Shown: positions 29,068-38,846, counted from the first letter of the stretch. The stretch is 64,000 nucleotides of DNA from Thalassobium sp. R2A62 (GCF_000161835.1 NZ_GG697169.2:1482418-1546417); one strand, 5' to 3'. Numbers and translations are program-made. Notes: a model not told the origin generated them from the sequence alone.

Positions 29068-29114
29068 TGCTCCAATATTCTACTGCTCTGCCACGTCAGG
29101 AAGCCGTTGTGGCA
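29068..29114 (-). promoter_or_regulatory. SAM/SAH riboswitch in the metK leader
   Basis: Read on the minus strand, TGCCAC (starting at 29114) pairs with GTGGCA (ending at 29089) around the loop AACGGCTTCCTGAC, and ATTGGAGCA follows at 29076-29068, just before the metK ATG. This matches from memory the conserved core of the SAM/SAH riboswitch (CACAACGGCUUCCUGRCGUG, then AUUGGAGCA), an H-type pseudoknot found before metK in Rhodobacterales. The 3' strand contains the GGAG ribosome site, so ligand binding should block translation. Confidence 0.88.
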
Positions 29115-29127
29115 ATTACTAATCGGG

Positions 29128-30606
29128 CTACGCGCCCTTTTGATTTCGGTCAACTCGTTTCGCTTTCGACCACAGTATCGTGGCGAAAATCGCACAAATC
29201 AGTGCAATAATTGCGGGAACATCCCCAAACCGCGCATATAACATCGGCGCAATGGCTCGCGGCACCACGGCATCGAGATACCCCGCCTCATCCAGCCCGA
29301 TCTGCGCAGTGATCTGCCCATAGGGGTCGATGACAGCACTCACGCCTGTGTTGGCGGCCCGCACCATCGGCAGCCCCTGCTCAATCGTACGCATCCGCGC
29401 CTGAGCCAAATGTTGCAGCGGGCCAGCACCACCGCCAAACCATGCATCATTGGTGATCAAAACCATCATGTCAGGGCGCGTCTCATAACGGATTTCCTCG
29501 GCAAAAATCCCCTCGTAGCAAATCAGAACCAGTGTCCGTCCAATCCCGTCGATAGTCACCGATTGCGCGCCCTCGCCCGCACTGAAATTCCCGCCCAAGA
29601 CATTGGCAAGCGCGCTCAACCCCATCCGACCCAAAACCGAATGCAGCGGGATGTATTCACCAAAGGGCACTAGATGCTGTTTGTCGTAGATCGCATCAAT
29701 CGTACCTTCGGCCCCCAAAACGGCGGCGGCGTTGAAATACTCTGATCCTTGGGCACGCTGTGCGCCGACAATCACCGGACGCCCGTCCGCCGCGGCACTG
29801 ATCCGCGCAAACGCGCCGCCCGCTTGATCCATAAGAAACGGCACACTGGTTTCGGGCCAAACTGTCAGATCAACATCACCCTCAGCAGCGGTATATCCGA
29901 CCTGCCGGTCAAAGAACGTCTGTACGAACTCTGTGTCCCATTTTTGATCCTGCGGCGCGTTGGGCTGGATCAAACGCACGATCGTCTCGCTTGGCTCGGC
30001 GACATGACCCACGGGCCACGCAAGCGCGATGCAAGCGACCACAACCACCCCTAGGCGCACGATGGCCCGAGCCGCCAAACCGCGCGCCACCTCGGCGGCC
30101 AAGACGCAGATCAACAACGTCAATCCATGCGGGCCGACATACGCCAAAAGCCCCGCAAAACCGGTGTCGATCATCGCTTGGGCCAAACTATTCCATGGAA
30201 ACCCCGTTAGGATCGTGGCGCGCAACAGCTCGACGATTGTCAGCGTCACAGCTAATCCATAGGTACCGGCGCGCAGCCGAACCGCGCCCCAACCCGCAAG
30301 CGCCCAAAACAGGGCTAAACCACCGCCCATTGCAGCCAATGCAAACGGCGCCATCCAACCATGCGTCGCCGCATCCACAAAGAACGGCTCAACGATCCAC
30401 CGCAGCCCCAGCACAAAATATCCTGCTCCAGCGCTCCACATCACAAACGCCCCTGTCCGCCCGGACAGAGTTGTTTGTTCATACAGATAGAAAATCCCTA
30501 CCAGCCCCAACCCCATCGCGACGGGTTGGGAAAACGGCGCTTGGCCAATGGCCATCAACAGCCCCAATCCGAACGCGATCAGACACAGCCGCCAGACGGG
30601 CATCAT
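29128..30606 (-). CDS. lnt: Apolipoprotein N-acyltransferase
   Basis: A 492-residue inner-membrane enzyme that adds the third acyl chain to lipoproteins. About six hydrophobic helices fill the first 200 residues, followed by a nitrilase-like periplasmic domain. The catalytic Glu (VWPETSVPF), Lys (YDKQHLVPFGEY) and Cys (LICYEGIF) are all present. It forms a minus-strand string phoH-like/ybeY/corC-like/lnt, the usual order around lnt, with four bases after the CorC-like gene. Confidence 0.95.
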   Translation of the reverse strand: MMPVWRLCLIAFGLGLLMAIGQAPFSQPVAMGLGLVGIFYLYEQTTLSGRTGAFVMWSAGAGYFVLGLRWIVEPFFVDAATHGWMAPFALAAMGGGLALFWALAGWGAVRLRAGTYGLAVTLTIVELLRATILTGFPWNSLAQAMIDTGFAGLLAYVGPHGLTLLICVLAAEVARGLAARAIVRLGVVVVACIALAWPVGHVAEPSETIVRLIQPNAPQDQKWDTEFVQTFFDRQVGYTAAEGDVDLTVWPETSVPFLMDQAGGAFARISAAADGRPVIVGAQRAQGSEYFNAAAVLGAEGTIDAIYDKQHLVPFGEYIPLHSVLGRMGLSALANVLGGNFSAGEGAQSVTIDGIGRTLVLICYEGIFAEEIRYETRPDMMVLITNDAWFGGGAGPLQHLAQARMRTIEQGLPMVRAANTGVSAVIDPYGQITAQIGLDEAGYLDAVVPRAIAPMLYARFGDVPAIIALICAIFATILWSKAKRVDRNQKGA

Positions 30607-30609
30607 GCG

Positions 30610-31506
30610 CTAGTCCTCGACCACAGCCGAGCCATGCCCCGCCAATCTGACACGCAAACGTTTGATACTGCGCGGGTCCGCCTCGATCACCTCGAATTCA
30701 GGACCATCAGGATGCGGGATTACCTCGCCGCGTGCCGGCACATGACCTGACAGCATGAAAACCAAACCGCCCAAAGTGTCGATCTCTTCGGCATCGACGT
30801 CCTCAGCCTCGGTCAGGGTGATGCCAATCTCGGCCTGAAAATCCTCAAGCGGGGTCTTGGCCTTGGCCAAATACACACCCGGGCTTTCGACAGTCCAAAA
30901 CTCGCCCTCGGCGATGTCATGCTCGTCTTCGATCTCGCCAATGACCTGTTCGATCAAATCCTCGATCGTGACCAACCCGTCGGTGCCACCGTATTCATCA
31001 ATGACCAACGCCATGTGAATGCGGTCAGCCTGCATTTTCGTCAGCAACACCCCGATTTGCATCGACGGCGGCACATACAGCAAAGGCCGCACAACATCGC
31101 GCAGATGAAATGCCGCTGATTTTCCGTTGAACCCATAGGTCAGGGCAAAGTCTTTGAGGTGGGCAAATCCAACCGGTGTGTCCAGCGTGCCGTCAAACAC
31201 CGGCAAACGGGTCAATCCGCTCTCGCGGAAGACACCGACCAGCTCGTCCAGCTCCATGCCGACTTCGACGGCGACAATATCCGCTTTGGGGATAGCTACG
31301 TCTTCGACCCGCATCCGACGCAGGTTCAACATACCCAATCCCGGCGCCACTGGGGCCGTCACTTGGGGTTCCGCTATCTCAGGTGTGTCGGATGGGCTCA
31401 GCGCGCCAATAATGCGAGTAAAAAACCCACGCGGCGCTGGCATTTCTTGTTCTTCCGTACGCGCGCTTTGCGCCGCGCTCGAAGATCCGTCTGTCGTGTC
31501 GCCCAT
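30610..31506 (-). CDS. CorC/HlyC-type CBS-domain protein
   Basis: A 298-residue cytosolic protein with two CBS domains (about residues 70-190, with TRLPVFDGTLDTPVGFAHLKD and HMALVIDEYGGTDGLVTIEDLIEQVIGEIEDE) and a C-terminal CorC_HlyC transporter-associated domain. Family members are linked to Mg/Co efflux or to membrane-protein function. It sits between ybeY and lnt, a conserved neighbourhood. Confidence 0.92.
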   Translation of the reverse strand: MGDTTDGSSSAAQSARTEEQEMPAPRGFFTRIIGALSPSDTPEIAEPQVTAPVAPGLGMLNLRRMRVEDVAIPKADIVAVEVGMELDELVGVFRESGLTRLPVFDGTLDTPVGFAHLKDFALTYGFNGKSAAFHLRDVVRPLLYVPPSMQIGVLLTKMQADRIHMALVIDEYGGTDGLVTIEDLIEQVIGEIEDEHDIAEGEFWTVESPGVYLAKAKTPLEDFQAEIGITLTEAEDVDAEEIDTLGGLVFMLSGHVPARGEVIPHPDGPEFEVIEADPRSIKRLRVRLAGHGSAVVED

Positions 31507-31544
31507 CGTCCCTTTCCAAAAAATCTGACGCGAAACGCGCGCCC

Positions 31545-32036
31545 TTAAACTGTATATGGGTCACAAAGTCCCAATTTGCCAAGGATTTGAACCTCGAGTG
31601 TCTCCATCAACGTGGCATCTGCGTCACGGATATGGTCATACCCCAGCAAATGCAGCGTTCCATGTATCATCAGATGTGCTACGTGATCGTCAAAGTCACA
31701 GGCCGCTTCCGCCGCCTCTCGGGCGCAGGTATCAAAGGAAATCGCGACATCGCCCAGCTCGCTCTCGCCCATCGGATCTGGCACTGGCGCATCAGGTTTA
31801 TCCCCCGCACCCACAGCCGCCAAATCTTGGGCAGGCCAGGATAACACATTGGTAGCGCCGTCTTTTTCACGAAAATCTGCGTTCAACACTTGGATCCGCG
31901 CGTCGTCACAGGCCAGCACACTGACCAGCCACACGTCGCGATCCAAACCAACCGCATCAAACACCGCATCCGCCGCACGGGAGGCCAAGGCTTCGAACCC
32001 GACCCATCGCGCGTCGTCTATCTGAACTTCGATCAC
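31545..32036 (-). CDS. ybeY: Endoribonuclease / rRNA maturation factor YbeY
   Basis: A 163-residue metalloprotein for 16S rRNA 3'-end maturation and ribosome quality control. The zinc motif H-x3-H-x5-H is seen in HGTLHLLGYDH, preceded by the conserved FREKDGATNVLSWP. Its start overlaps the end of the phoH-like gene by four bases (ATGA), so the two are translationally coupled. Confidence 0.95.
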   Translation of the reverse strand: MIEVQIDDARWVGFEALASRAADAVFDAVGLDRDVWLVSVLACDDARIQVLNADFREKDGATNVLSWPAQDLAAVGAGDKPDAPVPDPMGESELGDVAISFDTCAREAAEAACDFDDHVAHLMIHGTLHLLGYDHIRDADATLMETLEVQILGKLGLCDPYTV

Positions 32037-33055
32037 AGGTCGGGATCCGCCTCATAGGCCTCGATGATCGCAGCCACCAGAGGATGCCTCACAACATCCT
32101 TTGAAGTGAAGTAATTGAAAGAAATCTCTTTCACGCCCTTCAACAACCGCTCGGCGTCTTTCAGCCCCGATGGCATGTGACGCGGCAAATCGATCTGACT
32201 GCGGTCGCCCGTGATGACCATGCGCGACCCCTCGCCCAAACGAGTCAGAAACATCTTCATCTGCATGGTTGTGGCGTTTTGCGCCTCGTCCAACACAACA
32301 AACGCACGGCTCAATGTCCGGCCCCGCATAAACGCAAGCGGCGCAATCTCGATCTTTTTCTCTTCGATCAATTTGGCGGTCTGTTTGCCCGGCAGAAAAT
32401 CCTCGAGCGCATCATAGAGCGGCTGCATATAAGGATCGACTTTGTCCTTCATATCACCTGGTAGAAAACCGATCTTTTCACCAGCCTCAACAGCGGGCCG
32501 CGACAAGATAATCTTGTCCACGTGCCCTTGGATGAACATGTTCACGCCCACGGCCACAGCCAGATAGGTTTTGCCCGTACCAGCAGGTCCAATGCCAAAC
32601 GCCAGTTCGTTATCAAACAGCGATTTGACATAGGCCTTTTGCGCCTCGGTGCGCGGCTCAACCTGCTTCTTGCGGGTCTTGATCTCTACACGGTCGCTGC
32701 GGATCAGCTCCATCTGGTCGCCACTGCGAATCCCTGTGCCTGCATCCGAGCCACCCATGCGCATCTCGCGATCAATATCGCCCGCTTCGACCGACTTGCC
32801 CTGCTCTAGCCGCTGATACAGCGACTGCAGTACTTCGATCGCCTCGGCGCGTGCGTCTTCGTCACCGATAACAACCAGCTGGTTGCCACGGCGCAAAATC
32901 TGAACATTGGTGCGGATTTCGACGTCGGTCAGGTTGCGGTCATATTCACCGCACAGATCAATCAGCAAACGATTGTCAGGGAATTCCAACAGCTCTTCTG
33001 CAACGGCCTGATCTTGTTCAAAGGGCGTCGCATCATTCGGGGGTGTGGCAGCCAA
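32033..33055 (-). CDS. PhoH-like ATPase (YbeZ)
   Basis: A 340-residue P-loop ATPase. The Walker A motif is GPAGTGKTYLA and the Walker B-like motif FVVLDEAQNAT, with sensor region MVITGDRSQIDLP. An N-terminal KH-like RNA-binding region (LIDLCGEYDRNL) precedes it. YbeZ proteins partner with YbeY in RNA processing, and the four-base overlap with ybeY supports that here. It probably starts this minus-strand operon. Confidence 0.94.
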   Translation of the reverse strand: MAATPPNDATPFEQDQAVAEELLEFPDNRLLIDLCGEYDRNLTDVEIRTNVQILRRGNQLVVIGDEDARAEAIEVLQSLYQRLEQGKSVEAGDIDREMRMGGSDAGTGIRSGDQMELIRSDRVEIKTRKKQVEPRTEAQKAYVKSLFDNELAFGIGPAGTGKTYLAVAVGVNMFIQGHVDKIILSRPAVEAGEKIGFLPGDMKDKVDPYMQPLYDALEDFLPGKQTAKLIEEKKIEIAPLAFMRGRTLSRAFVVLDEAQNATTMQMKMFLTRLGEGSRMVITGDRSQIDLPRHMPSGLKDAERLLKGVKEISFNYFTSKDVVRHPLVAAIIEAYEADPDL

Positions 33056-33235
33056 TCAAGTCTCCTAAACGCGCTAGAGGTCTAGTCAATCGTAGCCAGA
33101 GCCACGCGATGGGTGCAAGGGGTGATCCCTCGCGAAACCACCAATTTCACGAAACAGTCACATAGGGTGGTTCTTGCATAGAAAAAGGACCGCAGTCGAA
33201 AACCACGGCCCTTTGAATTCTGTTGCCCCAATCGC

Positions 33236-33568
33236 TTAGAGCGGATCAGGAACATCCGAACCTGCGCGGAACGGACCAGTTGCAACGCCTGCTGGTGCTG
33301 CACCGGAACAAACTGGCTTGCCGTAGTCATCCAGACGCTGGGACAAATAGCCCTCAACACCGTCGTCGATGATCCAGTGGTCACAACCGTTCGGATCGAC
33401 CCAGATACCTGCAACCAACTGGCTGAGGTCCTTGGCATCGCGGCCAGCGTCGACAAAACGATCTTCGCCTGTACGGTTACCACCTTCTAGTGAACCCGCT
33501 ACTACCATGGCGCAGCCTGAAACCGACACACCCAAGAGCAGCAGAGCAGAGATTTTAACGATATTCAT
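33236..33568 (-). CDS. Small lipoprotein with a WVDPxGC motif
   Basis: A 110-residue predicted lipoprotein: a hydrophobic signal (KISALLLLGVSVSG) ends at the lipobox Cys in VSGCAM (about residue 19), so it should be acylated and likely sits in the outer membrane. The mature part contains W-V-D-P-N-G-C-D-H-W-I-I-D-D-G-V-E-G-Y, followed by GKPVC. The same motif occurs in the OmpA-like protein encoded just upstream (33581-34150), 12 bases away on the same strand. Function unknown. An overlapping frame at 33082-33483 is rejected as a shadow. Confidence 0.8.
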   Translation of the reverse strand: MNIVKISALLLLGVSVSGCAMVVAGSLEGGNRTGEDRFVDAGRDAKDLSQLVAGIWVDPNGCDHWIIDDGVEGYLSQRLDDYGKPVCSGAAPAGVATGPFRAGSDVPDPL

Positions 33569-33580
33569 TTGCTCTACTCC

Positions 33581-34150
33581 TTAACGCAGACAGATGATTT
33601 CAACACGACGGTTCTGCGCCATGCCTTGGTGAGAGTGGTTATCGGCGCGCGGCTGACGCTCACCATAACCACGAACATCAACGATACGTGCGCCAACCGA
33701 CTGACCTACGCGAGCCACCGAATTTGCACGGTTCTGGCTGAGACGCATGTTGTATGCATCCGATGCGCGGCTGTCTGTGTGACCTGTGACGATGTAGGCA
33801 CTCGCACCCGACGAACGGAAGAAGTTCATCAGCGCCTGTTTGCCTGCATTGTTGATGTGGTAGCTGTCCGTTTGGAACAACTGATCGCTTTGCATCACGC
33901 CACATACGTTGCCACGACGGCAAACTGGCGTACCGTCACGACGTACGTTCGGTGTCATATAGCCCTCAGCGCCGTCATCCATGACCCAGTGCTCACACCC
34001 GTCGGGATCAACCCAGATCGTTGGCGTGTAACGCTCGCCCAAAATTGTCCGCTGCTGCTGAGCTTCCGCCGCATCCGTCGAGGCCAATAGACCTAAAACA
34101 GCGACAGCAACGCCCCCCAACGCGAGTTTCAGTGCTTGGAAATTCATCAT
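33581..34150 (-). CDS. OmpA-family outer-membrane protein with an N-terminal WVDPxGC motif
   Basis: A 189-residue secreted protein: signal peptide to about residue 30 (GGVAVAVLGLLASTDAAEAQ), then the module W-V-D-P-D-G-C-E-H-W-V-M-D-D-G-A-E-G-Y ending in GTPVC, then an OmpA/MotB peptidoglycan-binding domain (SYHINNAGKQALMNFF, TGHTDSRASDAYNMRLSQNRA, and a C-terminal NRRVEIICLR). The OmpA part should bind peptidoglycan non-covalently. With the adjacent lipoprotein gene it probably forms a two-gene envelope unit. The role of the shared module is unknown. Confidence 0.88.
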   Translation of the reverse strand: MMNFQALKLALGGVAVAVLGLLASTDAAEAQQQRTILGERYTPTIWVDPDGCEHWVMDDGAEGYMTPNVRRDGTPVCRRGNVCGVMQSDQLFQTDSYHINNAGKQALMNFFRSSGASAYIVTGHTDSRASDAYNMRLSQNRANSVARVGQSVGARIVDVRGYGERQPRADNHSHQGMAQNRRVEIICLR

Positions 34151-34621
34151 AACGACAGCCTTCAGTCCTCTCTATTTTCTCGTCCCAATGCCGTACGTCT
34201 TGTACCGACGCGGCGACACCCTAATCAGTACCTACCCAGTTTTAGCCACATTTGCACAATTTAAAAGAATTAATGCCCATATATTGTGTAATACGGGGAA
34301 ACACTGGGCAGATAAGGCACGTTTTGTTTCCAGTCGGGCCAGCAAACTGCAAAAATGGGGCCATTAGCCTCTATCCCCCCCCAAAGGTCGAGCAACCTAT
34401 GCGCGATCACTCTGACGGGTTCCCCTCACCGCGAGCAATTTCATCGGTTTACTGCGAACCTGCAGGCTCTTGCGACTCGTCAGAGCCGCTTGGGACAACA
34501 TCAGGTGCAGATCTTTCAGGCAGCTTTGCCCAAGGGGGTCTAAACGGTAGGTTGCGCCGCGAGGCCCGCGCGCCATCAATCCATGACGGTAGACGTCGGT
34601 AATCGTCCCCGCTCTTGGACA
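34151..34621. other. Intergenic region without recognised gene
   Basis: About 470 bases between the OmpA-like gene (transcribed leftward) and the end of miaB. The right-hand two thirds are GC-richer and could hold a structured RNA, but I cannot match it to tmRNA, 6S, SRP or RNase P RNA. Short frames on both strands look random. The AT-rich part near 34250 probably carries the OmpA-like gene's promoter. Confidence 0.4.
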
Positions 34622-35932
34622 TCAGCCGACCAGCCGCGCGTGCAGTGAATTGGTCCGCGCCTCGATGACATGCACCTTTTGGACCGTGCCGATCATCGCG
34701 TCGTCCGCTTCGGCATGAACCGCGTGCAGGTATTCTGATTTCCCGATCAACTGCCCTGCTTCGCGCCCCTTTTTCTCAAACAAAACACGTACATCACGGC
34801 CAACCATGCCCTCTTGGGCGGCGACCTGCTGTTCTTTCAAAAGCTCCTGCAGACGGTGCAGACGTTCTGTTGCCAACCCGTCATCCATCTGCGGCTTTTC
34901 CGCAGCAGGCGTACCCGGACGGGTCGAATATTTGAACGAATAGGCTTGGCCAAAGTTCACGCGCCGGACCAAATCCATCGTGTCTTCAAAGTCTTGATCC
35001 GTTTCACCCGGAAATCCGACAATAAAATCACCAGACAACAGCAAATCAGGACGCGCCGCACGAATACGTTCGATCAAGGCAAAATACTCTTCGCGGGTGT
35101 GCTTGCGGTTCATCGCTTTGAGAATGCGGTCAGATCCTGATTGCACCGGCAAATGCAGATAGGGCATCAGCTTGTCACAGGTGCCATGCGCGTCGATCAA
35201 CGCCTGATCCATGTCGTTGGGGTGGCTTGTGGTGAACCGGATACGTTTTAGCCCGTCAACCTTGTCCAAATCCCAGATTAGCCCCGCCAATCCGCCTTCA
35301 TGCCCGTGATAGGCGTTAACGTTTTGGCCCAACAGCGTGATCTCGCGCACGCCGCGCTCGACCAAATCCTGCGCTTCGCGGATGATCCGGTCGGCAGGAC
35401 GGCTGAGCTCGGCCCCTCGGGTATACGGCACGACGCAGAACGCGCAGAATTTGTCACAGCCTTCTTGGACCGTTAAAAATGCGGTCGCCCCACGTGCCGC
35501 TTTGGGACGTGATTTCAAATGCTCGAACTTGTCCTCTTCGGGGAAATCCGTATCCAGCGCTTTTTCTCCGCGCGATACGGCATCCTCCATTTCGGGTAGA
35601 CGGTGATAGCTCTGCGGGCCAACCACCAGATCAACCATTGGCTGGCGCCGCATGATTTCTTCGCCTTCAGCCTGTGCCACACAGCCCGCAACACCGATCT
35701 TCAGATCTGGCTTGGCGTCTTTGAACCCGCGATACCGTCCCAATTCGGAATAGATCTTTTCCGCCGCCTTTTCGCGGATGTGACAGGTGTTCAGCAGGAT
35801 CATATCCGCATCATCGGGCGTCTTGGTCTCGACATACCCCTGCCCGCCCAGCGCTTCGGCCATGCGTTCACTGTCATAGACATTCATCTGACAGCCATAG
35901 GTCTTGATAAACAGCTTCTTAGGATCGGACAT
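34622..35932 (-). CDS. miaB: tRNA-2-methylthio-N6-dimethylallyladenosine synthase
   Basis: A 436-residue radical-SAM methylthiotransferase acting on A37 of tRNAs. The N-terminal MTTase domain has its three cluster Cys in YGCQMN, NTCHIR and AGCVAQ. The radical-SAM motif C-x3-C-x2-C appears in [18 protein letters not shown]-terminal TRAM domain follows. ATG 35932 (MSDPKKLF) is preferred over 35944 because it gives the family's usual start. Confidence 0.96.
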   Translation of the reverse strand: MSDPKKLFIKTYGCQMNVYDSERMAEALGGQGYVETKTPDDADMILLNTCHIREKAAEKIYSELGRYRGFKDAKPDLKIGVAGCVAQAEGEEIMRRQPMVDLVVGPQSYHRLPEMEDAVSRGEKALDTDFPEEDKFEHLKSRPKAARGATAFLTVQEGCDKFCAFCVVPYTRGAELSRPADRIIREAQDLVERGVREITLLGQNVNAYHGHEGGLAGLIWDLDKVDGLKRIRFTTSHPNDMDQALIDAHGTCDKLMPYLHLPVQSGSDRILKAMNRKHTREEYFALIERIRAARPDLLLSGDFIVGFPGETDQDFEDTMDLVRRVNFGQAYSFKYSTRPGTPAAEKPQMDDGLATERLHRLQELLKEQQVAAQEGMVGRDVRVLFEKKGREAGQLIGKSEYLHAVHAEADDAMIGTVQKVHVIEARTNSLHARLVG

Positions 35933-36046
35933 GACAGCACACAATAATCAAGGATGATTTCGCCTCGCATCTAACCCGCTGAACCCGCGCTTGCAATGGG
36001 CCTGGAATTAACCGATTTTACGCACAGCTTTGCGAGACCAAACCCT

Positions 36047-36910
36047 ATGCGCCATGACAGCCTAAGTTCTTTCTTGTCCAACAACGGCAAAACCCTCGCC
36101 AAAGGGCCTATCGCGATGATCTTTGTCGAGGACAGGGTCGAGGTCGACACGACCCTGCGCCATCACCTGATGGCAGGGTTCAAATCGGTCATCGCATTTG
36201 TCCCCGATGAGATCGATATTCCCGCCGATCTGGAAGAACAGATTATCCGCGTCACACATGACACCCATGCAGACCAAATGCTCGAGACCGCCGTCAACGC
36301 TGTGATCGAGGCCGCGCCAAGCATTTGGATGTATTACTGCTATAACGCTGAATACCTGTTCCACCCGTTTTGCGAAAACCGCAACGTGTCGGAAATGATC
36401 ACGTGGAATACCGGAGAAAGGCGCGACACGATCATGACCTATGTGGTCGATCTCTATGCGGGCAACCTGTGGGACTACCCCGACGCGGTCAGCCTCGAAG
36501 ACGCCCATCTCGACAAATCCGGCTACTACGCATTGGCACGCAAGGATAAATGGAACAACGATCTGGACCGCCAGCTTGATTTCTTTGGCGGCCTGCGTTG
36601 GCGGTTCGAAGAACATATTCCAGCACGCAGCCGCCGCATCGACCGCGTGTCGCTGTTCAAATCCAAGCAAGGTCTCAAACTTGGCGCCGATCACACTTTC
36701 AACGACGCCGAATACAACACCTACGCCTGCTCGTGGCACCATAACGTCAGCGCCGCAGTCTGTTCATTCCGCACAGCCAAGGCGCTCAAGCGGAACCCCG
36801 GATCGACCTTTGATATCGAGACCTTCCAATGGCACAACTCGGCCCCGTTTGAATGGCACAGCCAACAGCTGTTGGACTTGGGCCTGATGGAACCTGGCCA
36901 GTGGTTCTAA
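36047..36910 (+). CDS. Unrecognised 287-residue protein
   Basis: I cannot assign this protein. It is soluble by appearance, rich in Trp, Tyr and His, with no signal peptide and no membrane segment. Notable stretches are [39 protein letters not shown] and [17 protein letters not shown]. The opening beta-strand-like segment and the acidic ED could suit a nucleotide-sugar fold, but no glycosyltransferase motif is clear. ATG 36047 is used; 35996 is an alternative without a better ribosome site. The downstream SDR gene starts inside its last codons, which suggests coupled translation. Confidence 0.7.
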   Translation: MRHDSLSSFLSNNGKTLAKGPIAMIFVEDRVEVDTTLRHHLMAGFKSVIAFVPDEIDIPADLEEQIIRVTHDTHADQMLETAVNAVIEAAPSIWMYYCYNAEYLFHPFCENRNVSEMITWNTGERRDTIMTYVVDLYAGNLWDYPDAVSLEDAHLDKSGYYALARKDKWNNDLDRQLDFFGGLRWRFEEHIPARSRRIDRVSLFKSKQGLKLGADHTFNDAEYNTYACSWHHNVSAAVCSFRTAKALKRNPGSTFDIETFQWHNSAPFEWHSQQLLDLGLMEPGQWF

Positions 36911-37641
36911 GTCCCAAAACTGCAGTTGTAACAGGCGCAGGCAGCGGCATTGGCCGCGCCACTTCGCTGGCATTGATGGACGCGGGCTGGCGCGTGGCCC
37001 TAATCGGTCGCCGCTCCGCACCCCTGCACGATATCGCCAACGACAGCGCCGTCGTGATCCCCTGTGACGTCACCGATCCCATCGTGGTCGATGCAGCCTT
37101 TGCCCAAATCGCTGATGACTTTGGCCATCTCGACATGCTGTTCAACAATGCAGGCATTTTTACCGCTGGGCGCACGATTGACGACATCCCCGTCGACGAT
37201 TGGCTGGCGGCAGTGAACGTAAACCTGACGGGTGCATGGCTTTGCGCGCGCGCCGCATTCAAACAAATGCGCCACCAGTCGCCCATCGGCGGGCGCATCA
37301 TCAACAATGGTAGCATTTCCGCCCATGTTCCGCGGCCCGGATCGTCGCCCTACACCGCCACCAAACATGCGATCACCGGACTGACAAAGTCTCTATCGCT
37401 AGATGGACGCCCCTATAACATTGCCTGTGGTCAGATCGACATCGGCAACGCCGCCTCAGACATGACCGCCCAGATGAGCGCGGGCATCCTGCAGGCCGAC
37501 CTCAACACACGGCCCGAGCCGGTGATGGACGTCGACCACGTCGCCACATCAGTTCTGCACATGGCCGAGCTTCCGCTTGATGCGAATGTGCAATTCATGA
37601 CCGTCATGGCCAGCGCCATGCCCTATGTGGGCCGCGGCTAA
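36901..37641 (+). CDS. Short-chain dehydrogenase/reductase (SDR)
   Basis: A classical SDR of about 246 residues. The cofactor motif [10 protein letters not shown] is at about residues 8-17, the NNAG motif is NNAGIFTAG, the catalytic Ser lies in NNGSISAH and the Tyr-Lys pair in YTATKHAI. The GTG at 36901 is favoured as start; it overlaps the stop of the preceding gene, and the fold begins right after it. A longer frame starts at ATG 36853. Substrate unknown. Confidence 0.85.
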   Translation: MVLSPKTAVVTGAGSGIGRATSLALMDAGWRVALIGRRSAPLHDIANDSAVVIPCDVTDPIVVDAAFAQIADDFGHLDMLFNNAGIFTAGRTIDDIPVDDWLAAVNVNLTGAWLCARAAFKQMRHQSPIGGRIINNGSISAHVPRPGSSPYTATKHAITGLTKSLSLDGRPYNIACGQIDIGNAASDMTAQMSAGILQADLNTRPEPVMDVDHVATSVLHMAELPLDANVQFMTVMASAMPYVGRG

Positions 37642-37716
37642 CACGCTAGCGCGATTTGGAACGTCAACAGAACCCGCTGACCGCGCGCTACTCTTTTGAA
37701 TTGATTGATAAATAGT

Positions 37717-37735
37717 GTCGGACCTCAGGTCCGAC
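37717..37735 (-). terminator. Palindrome at the 3' end of irr
   Basis: GTCGGACCT and AGGTCCGAC flank one base and overlap the irr stop codon. On the minus strand the hairpin is followed by ACTATTTATC, so it can act as a terminator for irr. Confidence 0.55.
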
Positions 37736-38141
37736 GCAACCGGATCACAACATCCACCTTGGCAATCTCGGCCCCTTCGGGCGCATCGGGCAACTGCATG
37801 ATTTTCAGCTGCTCGGAGGGCGCATCAGACAAGGCTGCCGTGTCTTCCCAATAGAAATGCGGGTGATCGCTCATGTTGGTATCAAAATAGCTCTTGGATC
37901 CGTCGACTGTGATCTCGCGCATCAGACCCGCGTCACAAAACGCCTTGAGCGTGTTGTACACGGTCGCCAGCGACACCTTTTCCCCACTGTCAGCACAGGC
38001 TTCAAACAGGCTTTCGGCGGTGACGTGACGGTCCTGACCATCGCCCACCAACAAATCAGCCAAACACACCCGTTGACGGGTCGGACGTAGTCCTGCTGTG
38101 GCCAGCCATTCGGTAGCATTGATCTGTGATTGCGCGTGCAT
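37725..38141 (-). CDS. irr: Fur-family iron response regulator (Irr-like)
   Basis: A 138-residue Fur-superfamily protein. The winged helix shows RPTRQRVCLADLLV, the HVTAESLFEAC helix and SLATVYNTLKAFCDAGLM, the DNA-recognition part. It lacks the C-x2-C zinc pairs of Fur and has the His-rich DHPHFYWED in place of the metal site, which fits the haem-responsive Irr of alphaproteobacteria. Irr controls haem and iron genes. It is divergent from fabA, a conserved neighbourhood in Rhodobacteraceae. Confidence 0.85.
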   Translation of the reverse strand: MHAQSQINATEWLATAGLRPTRQRVCLADLLVGDGQDRHVTAESLFEACADSGEKVSLATVYNTLKAFCDAGLMREITVDGSKSYFDTNMSDHPHFYWEDTAALSDAPSEQLKIMQLPDAPEGAEIAKVDVVIRLRRT

Positions 38142-38308
38142 TGCACCAGTCCCAAACTATCTCTTCACTCCATATAGGCGGCAAACGCCCCATGTTTCAA
38201 TGGGTATGCAACGTCGCAGGCCCCTGACGCCTCGCACTATTGCCCTATCGTCACGCGCGGTGCTAAATGCCCACAACAGGCAACCTAACAAACCGGAGCG
38301 CCAAACCT

Positions 38309-38818
38309 ATGGCCAACTATCCCAGCAGCTTTGACAAAGCCGACCTTCTGAAATGCGCCGCAGGCGAGCTATTTGGCGAGGGCAATGCCCAATTGCCAGC
38401 CCCGCCCATGCTGATGATGGACCGGATTACAGATGTCTCAGCCGATGGCGGCGCACACGGCAAAGGCCACATCACAGCCGAATTCGATATCACACCAGAC
38501 CTGTGGTTCTTTGACTGCCACTTTCCCGGCAACCCGATCATGCCCGGCTGTCTTGGTCTCGATGGCCTGTGGCAGCTGACAGGCTTTAACCTAGGCTGGC
38601 GCGGCTGGCAGGGTCGCGGCTACGCGCTGGGGGTGGGCGAAGTGAAACTGTCCGGAATGGTACGCCCCGACCGCAAAATGCTGACCTACAAAATCGACTT
38701 TACCAAAGCGATCCAGACACGCCGCCTGACAATGGGTGTCGCCGACGGCATCGTAGAGGCAGATGGCGAAGTAATCTATCAGGTTAACGACATGAAAGTT
38801 GCACTCTCCGAGAGCTAA
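38309..38818 (+). CDS. fabA: 3-hydroxyacyl-ACP dehydratase/isomerase FabA
   Basis: A 169-residue hot-dog-fold enzyme that dehydrates 3-hydroxydecanoyl-ACP and isomerises the double bond to start unsaturated fatty-acid synthesis. The active-site His is in [15 protein letters not shown] and the partner Asp in [12 protein letters not shown] 38309 has CGGAG upstream and gives the standard length; the frame from 38267 is too long. fabB and fabI normally follow directly, but here they start 1.7 kb later. Confidence 0.96.
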   Translation: MANYPSSFDKADLLKCAAGELFGEGNAQLPAPPMLMMDRITDVSADGGAHGKGHITAEFDITPDLWFFDCHFPGNPIMPGCLGLDGLWQLTGFNLGWRGWQGRGYALGVGEVKLSGMVRPDRKMLTYKIDFTKAIQTRRLTMGVADGIVEADGEVIYQVNDMKVALSES

Positions 38819-38846
38819 AAGCCAATAAAAGGCGAAGCACCCGATC

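Noticed and set aside
33082-33483. 133-codon frame overlapping the small lipoprotein gene
   Set aside because: It lacks a signal peptide or motif, and the overlapping frame has a lipobox and a motif shared with its neighbour.
34166-34621. Structured RNA (tmRNA, 6S, SRP or RNase P) before miaB
   Set aside because: I could not match any conserved core element of these RNAs on either strand.
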